This document shows, piece by piece, positions 20,242 to 31,192 of a stretch of DNA of 64,000 bases; position 1 is the first letter of the stretch; the number at the start of each line of letters is the position of its first letter. Source of the stretch: Antedon bifida (Eukaryota; Echinodermata; Crinoidea; Comatulida; Antedonidae); contig OY727100.1 in the NCBI GenBank assembly GCA_963402885.1, forward strand, positions 13,423,395 through 13,487,394, read 5' to 3'. The position numbers were made by a program, and so were the translations under genes. The notes under the pieces were generated by a model. The model worked only from the letters and a program-made list of their open reading frames with translations. It was not told where the DNA came from and made no database searches.

Positions 20242-23200
20242 GTATGTTGAAAATTAATTATCACTCTTCTAGCTAGAACTAGCCTAGTAGCCTACTAGCC
20301 TAGGCTGTCTGATGAGGCCTTTTGCTGCTAGGCTAGGCCTAGAAGTTGTAGTTACTAGCTACTATTGTAGCTACTATACTTTAATACTACTACTACTGTA
20401 GACCTAGGCCTCCTACAGTACGAATTTAATCTATCTAGCATGGAGGAGAGAGCGAGAGCAAGAATAAGATAGGCCCTACTAGGCTAGGCCTAGTTATTAT
20501 TATTATTATTATTATTATGATTTTCAATTTTCCATACATATTCCTTAAATAGTTTGATATTCTTTTTAATGTTATATTTTACAGAACCATGTAAAGTTTA
20601 TGCACAGATCAGCTCCAGTGGCATCAGATCATTTGTTTGTTGTAAGTGTTACCACAGGTTGTGCAAACCAAATAACTGTTGTGATTTTTAGTTAACACTG
20701 TAATGGCCTGATAATTAAAGCAACTAGGCTTACCTTATTCCCAATAATAGGCCAGAAGCCTATGGAATTGGACCGTTGTCGGCGAGCAGCCAGAAGCCAC
20801 TGCCAAGCCCACCGCACAGCCATGCTTCTTCAACTCGCAGATCTCGCGCTCGGTGGGGTACGTGGTCGGATCACCAAACAGGGCAATCCCACCTACCACT
20901 TCCACAGGCTGAAGTCCACCTCTCAACCGCACCACTCGCTCTACGTCCCAAAGATCCGCACGTCGAGATAGTTGCAGATCTCTCTGCAACCGGTCGAGAT
21001 GGAAACAAGCGTCAAACACGTTGGGCACCGAACCAAACAAGGCCAATGTCCCCTGCACAACCAATGGCACAGCCACTGATTTTCCAACCTTTGGTGCCGG
21101 GGCATCGCGCTTGGTCGGTCGCTCTCCGTGTTTTGTGCCAGTGGTGGCTGCTTTCCTCTACTGCTTTGCGGTCGAAGTCTGGTCCACAACTGGCTCCTCC
21201 TTAGCCCGACGACCACAATACTTTACCACATCTTTATTGGTGGCGATGAAACGCAGGCCCCTGCCTTGGTCGGCAGTGAAGTCCGTCACTCGTCTTGTTA
21301 CACTGAAGTATGTTCTGGGGAAATGTCACAGGTATGCTTTTGCTACGCCTTCCAGGAGCAGCCGCTGTTCCCTCGACACACAGCTTAGACGTAAAATGTC
21401 TAAGGCGCGATAATGACACTCCTCCCCAGTGGCGTCGCCTTGTATTCCAGTGATTTCCAAGGTAAGAAGGCGATGGTGGCGGCCATCCAAACAACAACCC
21501 AACACCCTCTTCAGAAGTTGGTCCTGCCTTGGCCAGTCCATGGGTGGTGCCAAATGATCCAATCCCACATTCCGAATTACTCGAACCTCTCGAGATCGGG
21601 CTAAGGCCAGCAGCCTATCGAATTGGACAGTCGTCGGCGAGTAGCCAGAAGCCACTCCCAAGCCCACCGCACAACCAATCCATGCCTCTTCAACTCGCAG
21701 ATCTCTCACTCGGTGGGGTACGTGGTCGGATCGCCAAACAGGGCAATCCCACCTACCACCTCCACAGGCTGAAGTCCACCTCTCAACCGCACCACTCGCT
21801 CTATGTCCCAAAGGTCCGCACGTTGAGATAGTTGCAGATCTCTCTGCAACCGGTTGAGATGGAAACAGGCGTCAAACACCAACCAATGGCACCGCCACTG
21901 GGCAAGCCCCTCCATTCGCCCCAGCCACTACGGACTCCTTCAGACTGGCCAGGAGCACCTCTTCCTTCATCTCAGACACATCTGTTGCGCTGAGGTTAAA
22001 AAATGGTAGCTGATCCATATCTGAGGAAGAAGAGAAGATAAACGTGAGTACTTAATTGCTAACTGAGGACTTGCAGTCCGCACATCAATACAGATCGATG
22101 TCCAAGGCCTCAGATGCAATGTTAACTTATGCCCTGTGATACCACACATCACAATAGTCACCATAGTCATAGTCATAGTCATAGTCATCATAAACGAGCC
22201 GGCCCAGGGCTGGCGACAGACTATCATCTGTAGATGAAGAAAAAGAAGGTAAATTAAAATCAATTAGCCATTTAGGAAGCTGTCGATCCTGACAGGGCTT
22301 CAGCTTGTCATGATTTAGAACAACCAGCTTATTCCTCAGCTGCACATGCAACAAACAAGAATAAGCTCCGTCCCAGTCTCGCTGTCTCTTCCCCATGAAG
22401 CATCTTACAGCATCCATTAGTGTGCGATTAAACCGCTCTACTTGACCATTACCCGTCTGTCGGTAGCTCGTCTGTGGATCTGCAAGACTTTACATAAAGA
22501 GGCAAACAATTCACTTCAAAATTCCTTCCCTGGCCTGAGTGTAACTGAAAAGTTACACCGAATCTAGGGAAAAAGTCTCCTACTAGGGCTCTAGCGGTTA
22601 CCTCCGCAACTTGAGACGGGAGTGGGCTGATTTCAACCCATTTTGTGAATTGATCGACCACCATCAGAGTGTGGATGTGTCCCCGTTCAGTTTTTGGTAA
22701 CAGGCCGAGGAAATCGATATGTACACGTTTCATCGGAATGCCGGCCACTGGAATTCAGTCAACCGGTGTCGACCTTGGCGATTGGCCTTCTTGCTTCTAT
22801 TACAAATGTTGCAAGTCTGTACATACCTCTGTATCTCCCTGTTCATACCGTCACGAATGGATAAGCATCTTTAGTAGTGATGTTGTTGAGACCACAATAG
22901 TCAATGCAAAAGCGCACAGAACCATCGCGCTTCCGTACCAACACAGGAGGTGATGCCCATTCGGACATGGATGGTTGAATAACCCCTCCAGCCTCCAACA
23001 TCTTCTTTATCTCTTTCTCTTCTTCCCCTGCGAAGCGCAGAGGAGTATGGCGGAGCCGTTGCCTGATTGGTGCGGCATCTCCAGTGTCGATGCTGTGTTA
23101 AATATTTTGTACTCGCATTCATGTTTCACTGGGTATAAATTTTTTTTTTAACTTTGTATCTTTTTAGCATCGAGATAGCCCTGAAAACAATCCAGATATG

Positions 23201-26200
23201 AAGTTTGAGTTTACTAGTGAAAATATGAAGGTTAGTAGTGTTTTTGATTTATTCCATCTATCCAAGACTAGTAATTTACACATCTACACTGGGTAACGAA
23301 CGTACCTAAATTAGTACTATGATATTCTTGTAAAAACCTCTGTTGCTGGAGATACAGTCGCTTACTGTAATATGGCAATATAATAGACTGCATTTACTGT
23401 AATAAAAAAAGCCTATTGAAAAAGTGTCATGTGATCCCATTGCATGGCGTCAGAGCTTTTTACGGTTCACAACAGAACTGGACTTATTCTTAATCCAGAC
23501 AATGACATACCTGTAAATGGCAGCATTATATAAGATTGTTTATTACTGTGTTTATTTCCTTTAGTTCACGCACATGGGATAACATATTTGTATTTTTGTT
23601 TTTAACAAAGCGTATTCAAGATATCATGGTTAACTATCCTGAAGGGCACAAGGCAGCAGCGGTGATACCAGCATTGGACATAGCTCAGAGGCAGCATGGA
23701 TGGCTGCCGATCTCAGCAATGCACAAGGTGGCAGAGATACTAGGAATGCCAAAAATGAGAGTATACGAAGTGGCTACGTTCTATACAATGTTTAATAGGT
23801 AAAGCAATGTTTTCATCTCATGATGAATCACTAAATACTTGTGCGGATAATAATAATAATAATATCTGGATTTATAAAATGCCTAATGTTGTGAAACCTC
23901 TATTAGAACATACAGTATTATTTACCCCGGCCATTTTTTTTAATCAAACATGAAAATGTATTAATACTTTGAAACGATAAGAATGAGATAAAGTCGCCCC
24001 AACCAAGATTCAAACCGGAACCTTCTGCTTGATATGCAGATGTCCTAACCATTAGACCACTAAGCTAGCAACTCTCGGCGTGGTACGGAGAACAACACTA
24101 TTCTTATAATTGTACGCACTCACACAAGAGATCAAATTGATACGCCCTCATCTTCCAGTGAAGAGAGAGATACTTTTATATAAACACCATAGGCACAGAA
24201 CAAATTCTAAACCGCCCGATTATATTATACATATACTTTTCCAGAGATCCAATTGGCAAGTACCATGTCCAGGTGTGTACCACAACACCCTGTATGCTGT
24301 GTGATGCCAGGGACATCTTAAAAGCAATTCAAGACAATTTAAGTAAGTAATGCTTCCGAATCATTTTGAAATAGTAGAGTGCAATAACATTCAAACTACT
24401 ATAGATGGCTGTTTTCAGTAAATACTGTAGTCGCCGTTTCCTCAATGGAACAACACTTGAGAATGTGAACTGAGAGTTCACGAAACGTCGGTGAGAGTTC
24501 ATGAAACGTTTCACAAAAAATGTATTTCTAATCAAATTATTCTAGGTTATTTTTATTTTAGAAGGGCAAACAATAGACTGGTTTTTGTATAGTGTTATCC
24601 GTGAAGACTTTTCTACAAACAGAACCATAGAGCGAGTTGACCACGGCCCCAAGACACTACAGTAGCTATAAGTTATGTAGCATCTCTGTCTCAACCTCTC
24701 GGCCATTCACTAAACAATAGCTAAATATTAATAATATTTCATAATTATTATATACGTTTGTTTTTCTTGAGCAATTTCCCTTGGTAGTATGACATAGAAG
24801 GTGAAGAAGACAACATGCCTCCTTCTATTCAATATTTACATTCTTAATGATAAGAATGGCTAGCATCAATTTATCATGTATTTGTCAAGCAAGATTGTAA
24901 TTGGAACCAAAGTCCCAAAGAGGATTCCATTTTAATTAGATTTTAAATAAACTTCAGACATAGATTATGTTTTCAAAACTTTTAATATTGTTTATGATGT
25001 GCATGTCCGTGTTAGCATTAACAACAGGTTTTTTTTTTTCGTCAATACTTTTTTGATTACGATAAATCATTCAATTTCCTCTAGAGCTTTTGATCGCTTC
25101 TCTTGAATATACCTTCTTGATTTCCCACCCACAACTTATGTTTTAAAAGTGTTTTTGTTTGACTGTATTTTATAACTATCATCCTTTTAACTGTATTGTA
25201 ACTATTTTTAGTAGAGAAACTAGATTGTATTTTATAGTATGCAAGTGAAATGGGTTCAACGATTTGCCCCAAATAGGGGTATTTTTCGATAGTGGTATAA
25301 CATTGTCTGATGGATGTCCATCTTGAAAAATACCCGCACACAATAATATGAGGATGCTTCGCATTTACCTATCTCCTTCTACAATAATTGTTTTTGAAAA
25401 ATGGTTGAACAACTCGAATACAGCATCATAATGTTGATAGATTTAATATACGTTTATACAAATGTATTAATTTTCGATGAATGGAAAATTCCAATCTCTC
25501 AGTATTATTTGGTTTAACAAATAAATTTATGGGCCTTTGGGGGATAAACTTAAAACTTTTAGATATAGTATTGCAATTCTTTGACAATGTTGTAATACGT
25601 ATTAACCACTTTTGTCGCCATTTAAAGTAAAATAAAATAAAATTTATTACACAGTGAGTGTGGGTAGGCCCTATTGTTAAATTATAAACACATAATATAC
25701 AAATAAACTTTATTACTGACAGTTACTTCTCAACGTTTGTATTGATTATAATTACAAAAAATATAAACGTTGTAGTGGTGTATCGTTACATGTAGTTTAC
25801 TATTTTAATCGACTATGACGGTGACAGTTTCAACAAAGTATTTAACAAAATATTAAATCGCAAATGTTTTACTGTATTTAGTGGTATATTATTTATAGGC
25901 CTATAAAACATGAAAAAAATACTTCGTTACTGAGTGGATAAAGAATATATTTAAAAATTGTTCCTCTTTGTACTCATCCTCTTCCCCGTCCTTTAACCCT
26001 AATGTTACATACAAAACACAAATTGGGTTTGCTTAAATGAGTCCAAATCAAAAATTTGGACTCATTTTGTGACAAGTTTCTCTTTTGGAAGTAATTCCAA
26101 GGGTGCTAATTTTAGTTGACTACATAAATCATTGTGTCTATTTATACATTTCTGTAAACAACAATGTATTAGGCCTATAGTCCTGCGGTACGTACATTTG

Positions 26201-29200
26201 AAATTGCCAGTTTTTTTTACGCTGAAATTACTGTGTATTCGAGAACCATCTTTGGGCACGACCATCTAGTTATTATAATGACACTATACACAAGTATGGA
26301 AATCCTTTCAGGGAATAATTTTGATGTTTTACCTATGTTATCCATACCTGGCACTCTGAGATTGCTGCCATGTTTAAATCATAATGATACTTTATATTCA
26401 TTATAATTAAAAGGGAGCTTTCGTTTTTATTGATAATGGATGACCTTTGACCTATACATGTGTTGTCGGTCGTCATTTGGAAACCTGTGTTGATGAATAG
26501 AGAAAAAATCATGTCGCAACTTCTAACTAAAACCTAATCCTACAATAGGTTGTTGTTGAAAATTGAATTCTTCCTATTAATTGATTTAGACAGTGCGTTG
26601 CGTATTGCTCCATAAAGTCAATTGACATAGACAAGCAGTGTATACTAAAGCTGTAATGTATGCATTTTAATAGTGCTGTTTGTTTAATTTTGGAAATTAA
26701 ATGTAGAGAAACAACAAAAGAGTTGTCATGTGTGAATTTTAATAGTGCTGTTTGTTTACTTTCAGAAATTAAATGTGGAGAAACAACAAAAGATAATATG
26801 TTTACTTTGACGGAGGTTGAGTGTCTCGGTGCTTGTGTCAATGCCCCTATGATACAGATTAATGACAATTACTATGAAGATTTGAAAGTATCTGACGTCA
26901 ATGAAATTTTAGATGATCTGAAGGCAGGCAGAGTTCCTAAACCAGGCCCAAGGTATGGTATACAACATTTACTGTAGTTTATACCATTTTAATACAGTAG
27001 AACCATTATTAAGGGGACACTTTCAGGACCCAACAAGGTGTCCCTGAATAGGGGTTGACTGTAGTGTATATATTACTCCTGGTTCCCAAAGGAGATGTCG
27101 TACTTTAGTGAAGAGGACCCCATGAGGCAGATGACCTATTTGCAATTAGACCCCCACCCACAATTAGCATTGTGCATAGTTCTTTTAGCTGTTGGAAAAT
27201 GATAAAACAATGATTTTACAAAAAATTAATTGATTTTATTTGTTAAATTTGATTTAAACTACATCCAAAAGTGAAAAATCTCCAATTATAGGATGCCTGT
27301 CGCCAATTGTAGAATTGTTTTCATACCTATCGTCTTGTATCATACGCCCATTATTGTGAGTGCTGTTTTATAGTCTTCCTCTTTTTTTTTTTACCATATT
27401 TAATGAGGGTGATCCATCCAGCAATTGCTGATCATTAGGGCCCTCAGAGGTTCACAAGACAAACATATACACAAGATGCTCTACATAAACAAAGTCTTAT
27501 TACAAGTCTTTGGGAGTGGAGTTGTCATTTTGTCCTTTGAAAAAATCCTGACATGTGACTGGTCTTGAACCCAGGACCCTTGGAGTGGTAGCCAAGCATC
27601 ATAACCACCAAGCCACAACTCCACTCCACTTGAATTTTAAACTGTCGAACGTCATGCATGTCCACACAATTGTCATTATCCTACTGTCTTTGTATTAAAC
27701 TCTCTAATGTTGTAAGAAAATTGTACATCTCATTGTAAAACAAAAGAGAACTATAAAGAAGTTAAACAACACTATATTAAGAGGTTTATGTTGCCTTTGA
27801 GAGCCATTTTCAACACAATTAGTTGCCCGTAATTGACCACTGATTAATAGGTCCCTGGAGCCTGACGATTGAAGGCAACTGAACCGCTCTTGCAATCGGA
27901 AGACGTTCTACTTCTGTGAACTTAATTTAACTTAATTCAACTTATTACATTTAACTAAAGACACTGTAAACTAGTTCTATCTAGTTACTGCAACATCAAC
28001 AATACTGAGACACTATATCAGTTGTACTCGGAGGTTAACATAAAATGTACAAAAAAAGTGATTTACCCAAGTATAGTAGTGATATGCCCAAATATGGTAG
28101 TGAGATGAAATCATCATGTCCATATATGGGCACATCACATTTTTTTTGTCCCATAAAGTTTGTAGACAGAGCTTACATACTTACATATCTGTTCTGTTAC
28201 TTTACATCTTTCTAAAACTACAATACATTTCATTTCCAGTTCTAGATTAGTTACTTTGTTTTGTATCTTGTTCAAAAATGTTTCACCAGATTTTTGCAAA
28301 AATAGAACATGAACTAAGCCCCTGTTTATACTCATAAAACGTTCAATCTGATACAATGTGTCAAATTAATTGTGAAGAAATATTAATAATGCATAATTTA
28401 ATTACTACTTCAGCTTTTAGACAAATGAAAATACAAAATGTGAAAAAAAAACTTAGGTTTGTTTAGGTTAGTTGCTCTGGGGAAAAAAGAAAAAACAAAG
28501 AAGATTGCCTATTGTTTATTAATTTCAGTGTTCAATTACATAATTTATATCTCAAAACAGTATAGAATGAAAACCATTTTGATATCTGATATCACTGATA
28601 GGTTTATGGAGCTAATGCACTTTCACACTTAAAAGTTACCAATGGGGTAGGCATATACAGCTGTTGTGTCCACAACTGTATCTTCACATTACCTTTCCAG
28701 TATATCATATGTAAACTTTGTATACAGTGTCAGATATGTATCCCATGTGGAATATTTAGATTGCTAACAAGCCCTTCTTTTAGTTAAAACTTTATTTGTT
28801 GTCATTAAAATGTCTCCATTAAAATAAAAGTCTTCTTTAGACTTGTACCATCTTTTAAACAATATGTTTAGATGTTGGTGTTATGCAATGGTAGAACTAA
28901 TTTACAACAGTTCAACATATTGTTTAGCACTATTGTAAAGTGCAAATATGTACACACAAGTTACGACTGACAAATGCAACAACATGTGTCCTAAGTACAA
29001 ACTTACAAACAAGCTCTACTAAAGTCTACTAATTTTGCATAATCTACTTTTCAGTTCAGTTTTCTAAAGACAAAGTTTTATTACAAATTTTGTATATTTT
29101 TCCTTCTAGGAGTAGCCGTTTTGCATGTGAACCAATTACAGGCCTGACGTCATTAACAGAACCACCTAAAGGACCAGGATTTGGTGTCCGAGATGACCTA

Positions 29201-29203
29201 TGA
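20191..29203 (+). CDS. NDUFV2: NADH:ubiquinone oxidoreductase 24 kDa subunit, mitochondrial, 7 exons, 245 aa
   Basis: The exons are 20191-20241, 20585-20641, 23168-23230, 23611-23798, 24245-24342, 26766-26952 and 29110-29203, all with GT/AG sites and consistent phase (738 bases). The protein begins with a basic presequence, then has [45 protein letters not shown] and [12 protein letters not shown]. The four ligands of the N1a [2Fe-2S] cluster are present: C131 and C136 (VCTTTPCML) and C172 and C176 ([10 protein letters not shown]). It ends with [12 protein letters not shown]. Length matches animal NDUFV2 (about 249 aa). The protein sits in the matrix-facing N-module of complex I beside NDUFV1 and helps oxidise NADH. 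Intron 2 carries a retroelement. Confidence 0.97.
20493..20519 (+). repeat. (TTA)n microsatellite
   Basis: A perfect run of TTA triplets in NDUFV2 intron 1, directly after a TAGGCCTAG word. Confidence 0.9.
20585..20641 (+). CDS. NDUFV2: NDUFV2 exon 2
   Basis: Nineteen codons, [19 protein letters not shown], between TTTTACAG and GTAAGT. SDHLFV joins [10 protein letters not shown], matching the conserved start of the mature protein. Confidence 0.93.
20742..21110 (-). pseudogene. TatD-like nuclease frame, copy B, truncated
   Basis: A second copy starts [20 protein letters not shown] and runs through [20 protein letters not shown] to QFHRLLA, where it stops at the element's left edge. Nucleotides about 20757-21030 closely match 21607-21880, so a roughly 280-bp part is duplicated in direct orientation. 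Confidence 0.6.
21326..22023 (-). pseudogene. TatD-like (TATDN2-type) nuclease frame, copy A, broken
   Basis: Downstream of the integrase, a leader ([18 protein letters not shown]) leads to [17 protein letters not shown] and [20 protein letters not shown]. After a frameshift come [14 protein letters not shown] and [18 protein letters not shown], and then [15 protein letters not shown]. The order and the VGLDH and RQ-Q-L motifs are those of TatD metallo-hydrolases. The usual metal-binding HxH reads CFH, so activity is unlikely. Recognition is from memory of TATDN2-like invertebrate proteins. Confidence 0.6.
22127..22850 (-). pseudogene. Broken retroelement integrase
   Basis: The order is: zinc-binding half (CNICNRSKK), core start ([19 protein letters not shown]; first catalytic Asp present) and the second catalytic region (HSGQGRNFE). 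In that last motif the usual Asp is Gly. [19 protein letters not shown], with the catalytic Glu, follows in another frame, then a C-terminal DKLKPC stretch. Frameshifts separate the parts. A short GAC-TAT repeat near 22156-22190 lengthens the tail. Confidence 0.78.
22865..23097 (-). pseudogene. Reverse transcriptase N-terminal fragment
   Basis: The frame reads [20 protein letters not shown] and then [19 protein letters not shown], the finger region of Ty3/gypsy reverse transcriptases. It breaks at DAYP, just before the palm, and jumps directly into integrase sequence, showing an internal deletion near 22855. Confidence 0.75.
23168..23230 (+). CDS. NDUFV2: NDUFV2 exon 3
   Basis: Twenty-one codons, [10 protein letters not shown] ... 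FTSENMK, between TTTTTAG and GTTAGT. Confidence 0.96.
23611..23798 (+). CDS. NDUFV2: NDUFV2 exon 4
   Basis: Encodes [20 protein letters not shown] to ATFYTMFN plus two bases of the next Arg. Acceptor AACAAAG, donor AG|GTAAAG. Confidence 0.97.
23996..24065 (-). mobile_element. tRNA-like SINE head or tRNA pseudogene
   Basis: Minus-strand GCTTAGTGGTCTAATGGTTAGG has an A-box-like start. TCTGC-ATATCAA-GCAGA forms an anticodon stem and seven-base loop, and GGTTTGAATCT is a weakened B box. The implied anticodon (ATC) is not one normally used, and the acceptor ends do not pair well, so it is a SINE or pseudogene rather than a working tRNA. Confidence 0.55.
24245..24342 (+). CDS. NDUFV2: NDUFV2 exon 5
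   Basis: Carries the first two cluster cysteines, C131 and C136 ([18 protein letters not shown]). Acceptor TTTTCCAG, donor A|GTAAGT. Confidence 0.97.
25249..25935. repeat. Dispersed repeat of about 700 bp, copy 1
   Basis: From TTCAACGATTTGCCCCAAATAGG to GATAAAGAATATATTT this stretch matches 62105-62855 in the same orientation, with substitutions and indels. Shared words include CTTGAAAAATACCCGCACACAATAAT and TTCTCAACGTTTGTATT. No coding capacity. It lies in NDUFV2 intron 5. The family is not recognised. Confidence 0.85.
26036..26066. repeat. Perfect 13-bp hairpin
   Basis: AATGAGTCCAAAT and ATTTGGACTCATT are exact inverted copies around a 5-base loop, in NDUFV2 intron 5. Function unknown. 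Confidence 0.85.
26766..26952 (+). CDS. NDUFV2: NDUFV2 exon 6
   Basis: Carries C172 and C176 ([12 protein letters not shown]) and [12 protein letters not shown]. Acceptor ACTTTCAG, donor AG|GTATGG. The 45 bases before it (AATAGTGCTGTTTGTTTACTTTCAGAAATTAAATG) are repeated just upstream at about 26667-26712. Confidence 0.97.
27541..27625 (-). mobile_element. tRNA-like SINE head
   Basis: On the minus strand, GTGGCTTGGTGGTTATGATG resembles an A box and GGGTCCTGGGTTCAAGACC contains a B box. The spacing is tRNA-like. It lies in NDUFV2 intron 6. Confidence 0.5.
28047..28174. mobile_element. CTCTGTCTACACTATC fold-back MITE, copy 3
   Basis: Central words AGTAGTGATATGCCCAAATATGG and CATATATGGGCACATCACA, then a right end GTAGACAGAGCTTA. 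Left end decayed. In NDUFV2 intron 6. Confidence 0.75.
29110..29203 (+). CDS. NDUFV2: NDUFV2 exon 7 (terminal)
   Basis: Encodes [18 protein letters not shown] then [11 protein letters not shown] and TGA. Acceptor TCCTTCTAG. Confidence 0.97.
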
Positions 29204-29225
29204 CGTGCTTGTATTTAAAATGTTT

Positions 29226-29231
29226 AATAAA
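29226..29231 (+). promoter_or_regulatory. NDUFV2 polyadenylation signal
   Basis: AATAAA about 23 bases after the stop codon. It would give a very short 3' UTR. Another AATAAA lies near 29577. Confidence 0.55.
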
Positions 29232-29667
29232 TTGATAGTCTAAAATTATATTAAACTAATTCTTAATTCTTTACTTTATTATAATGATCACTACAAATGC
29301 TGTTTCACATCGCCTTGGAGTTTCCACACACTGGGATGTCAACACCAGCGTTTTGTAAGGTGTGTGTAAACTTCAGATTTTTGATAGGAAAATGTGAAAA
29401 AGGTATTAGTCAATTTGTATAGTAAAGCCTACAAAAGTTAATCTATTGTCAGGATTGTGAATACAGAATACTAAAACAGAATATTTGCTGGCTCCTATTA
29501 CTTTCTCTAAACCTTAAAAAAAGATCGCCAGATAGAGATATTTCAGGGTTGTCTGTGGATTTGCATGAATGATAATTTAATAAACTTTACTTCAGTTCAA
29601 AGTTTTTTTGTTTTTTTTCCATATCATATTAGTTATTGTATTTTTTAATGTTGTTGTCCACCAGCAA

Positions 29668-29931
29668 ATTTAGTCTCGAAATCTGAAAATATTATACGTA
29701 TGAAACGCCATGTGTGCCTAATATTTTTTTACCATTTATTAAGTCAAATCGACGCCTAGAACGTAGACGATAAATACTTCTACGTGCTATGCTCCACCAG
29801 TCGTGTCAATTTTAGTCTGGAAATCTGAAAGTATTATTCGTATGAAACGTCATGTGTGCCAAATATTTTTTTTAAAGTAAGTCAAATCGCCGTCTAGAAC
29901 GTAGGCGATTAAACACTCCTACGTGCAGTGT
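29668..29931. repeat. Two-unit tandem repeat, about 145 bp per unit
   Basis: Each unit has TTTAGTC-GAAATCTGAAA, CGTATGAAACG-CATGTGTGCC, AAGTCAAATCG and CTAGAACGTAG-CGAT. A single diverged copy lies at about 38893-38975, so the unit is also dispersed. Confidence 0.8.
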
Positions 29932-30408
29932 TTTTTTTTAAATTCAAACAATTTTATCATACATAAATTAAAATACATGAAACAAGAGAATGTAACTCAT
30001 TAAACTACAAAATGCATGTACGTTTTTTCCAATATTTAAAGTATGGTAAAAATATTCCGAATTCGTCTCCTACGCTTTGTGTAAAAAAGTACAATATTAA
30101 TAAGAATCATTTTGATTTATTCGATTTAATTTATTTTGATTTACTTTATATTAGTGTTAGTCTCCGTAATTATTCGTCTTCCTGATGACCGCCCTCGGGT
30201 AAGATACTGCGGATACAATTACGAAAAAATCTGACAAACAACTGCAGGTTACAGACTTGTTTGCTGAAAAAAAAAAGTTCAATGTTTTTGGAACACGTGC
30301 AGCTGTACGTTTCAGTATCCATTTCACCAGATTGATTAATACAGTTTCTGAACACACTATAATATCCTAAATAATGTCTCGTTATTACGCATTAACATTG
30401 TTACTTAA

Positions 30409-30554
30409 AGCTTGGTTCACACTAGGACGCAACGTAAGGACATAAGCGCAACGCAAGCGAGTTGACCAATGACAAGCGACAGTTCGAATAGTCCATCGCT
30501 TGTAATTGGTTAGCTTGCTTAAGTCGTTGCGTTACGTCCTAGTGGGAATTAAGC
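30409..30554. mobile_element. ACGCAACGCAAG fold-back element, well-preserved copy
   Basis: The left end GCTTGGTTCACACTAGGACGCAACG and the right end CGTTGCGTTACGTCCTAGTGGGAATTAAGC are inverted copies. Inner arms (GCAAGCGAGTTGACCAAT and its complement) continue the palindrome almost to the centre. Confidence 0.85.
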
Positions 30555-31121
30555 ATTAGGCCTAATAATTTGTATTTTCTACAGTTGTTAGTAAAATTGA
30601 AAATCTGATCTCCCTTTTCCATTTCTCCTTTCCATAAAAGCATTTTAAAATAAAGAACAGTTTCTTAACAGACCATACTCCAACGTAAGCCTAATTGGTC
30701 TTCTTGTTAAGCCGTAAATTTGTTGGAAAAAAATAAAATATATCAACCGATTTCAAACAATGGTTTAAGGTGTGCTTAACCGACACTTTGGAACCTAAGA
30801 AAGCAGTGAGACCGCGTATGTAACAATGTGACGCAGGCCTACTACATAATGCCTTCCACGTACTTTTAGCAACTTCTGTGGTAGATTTAATACCGTTAGC
30901 CTGGGTGCAGAACAGTTAATATACACATACGTATCAAACATTAATTGAAGTGTTTACATGAACAACTTTAATCAAACCAGCTATTTTTATATTATGGAAG
31001 AAATAGAAAAAAAGGTAAACAATATTTTGCGTAGGTTATTTTTAGTAACTATCATAGCTATTTCATTTGTATTTTGTTATATGCCTTTTGAATGAAATTA
31101 GTTTCATGGCATGATGGATAG

Positions 31122-31192
31122 TCGTGTTTTTAGTCGCGTGCTCACTATGTCGGTCGGTTGGTCGGTAAACACTAACATAAATTTGAGTTGTT
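31122..31192 (+). repeat. GTCGGTCGG interspersed element, copy 3 (truncated)
   Basis: TTAGTCGCGTGCTCACTATGTCGG followed by GTCGGTTGGTCGGTAAACAC; the CTGCAGCCATG end is missing. Confidence 0.75.

Larger units (their letters stand above)
20742..23105 (-). mobile_element. Internally deleted Ty3/gypsy-type retroelement with TatD-like frames, in NDUFV2 intron 2
   Basis: The segment is much richer in G+C than its surroundings and reads on the minus strand. From right to left it has an N-terminal reverse transcriptase piece (about 23097-22865, with [19 protein letters not shown]). Next come an integrase zinc-binding piece (CNIC near 22815), an integrase core (HIDFLG near 22720; [10 protein letters not shown] near 22430) and a C-terminal piece. 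TatD-like nuclease frames follow. The RT active site, RNase H and gag are missing, and no LTRs were recognised. Many frames are shifted, so it is dead. Confidence 0.8.

Noticed and set aside
20776..21413. Plus-strand frames of 130-142 residues
   Set aside because: Shadows of the GC-rich minus-strand TatD-like region; composition-driven.
23996..24065. Functional tRNA gene
   Set aside because: Weak B box, poor acceptor-stem pairing and an ATC anticodon; better explained as a SINE head or pseudogene.
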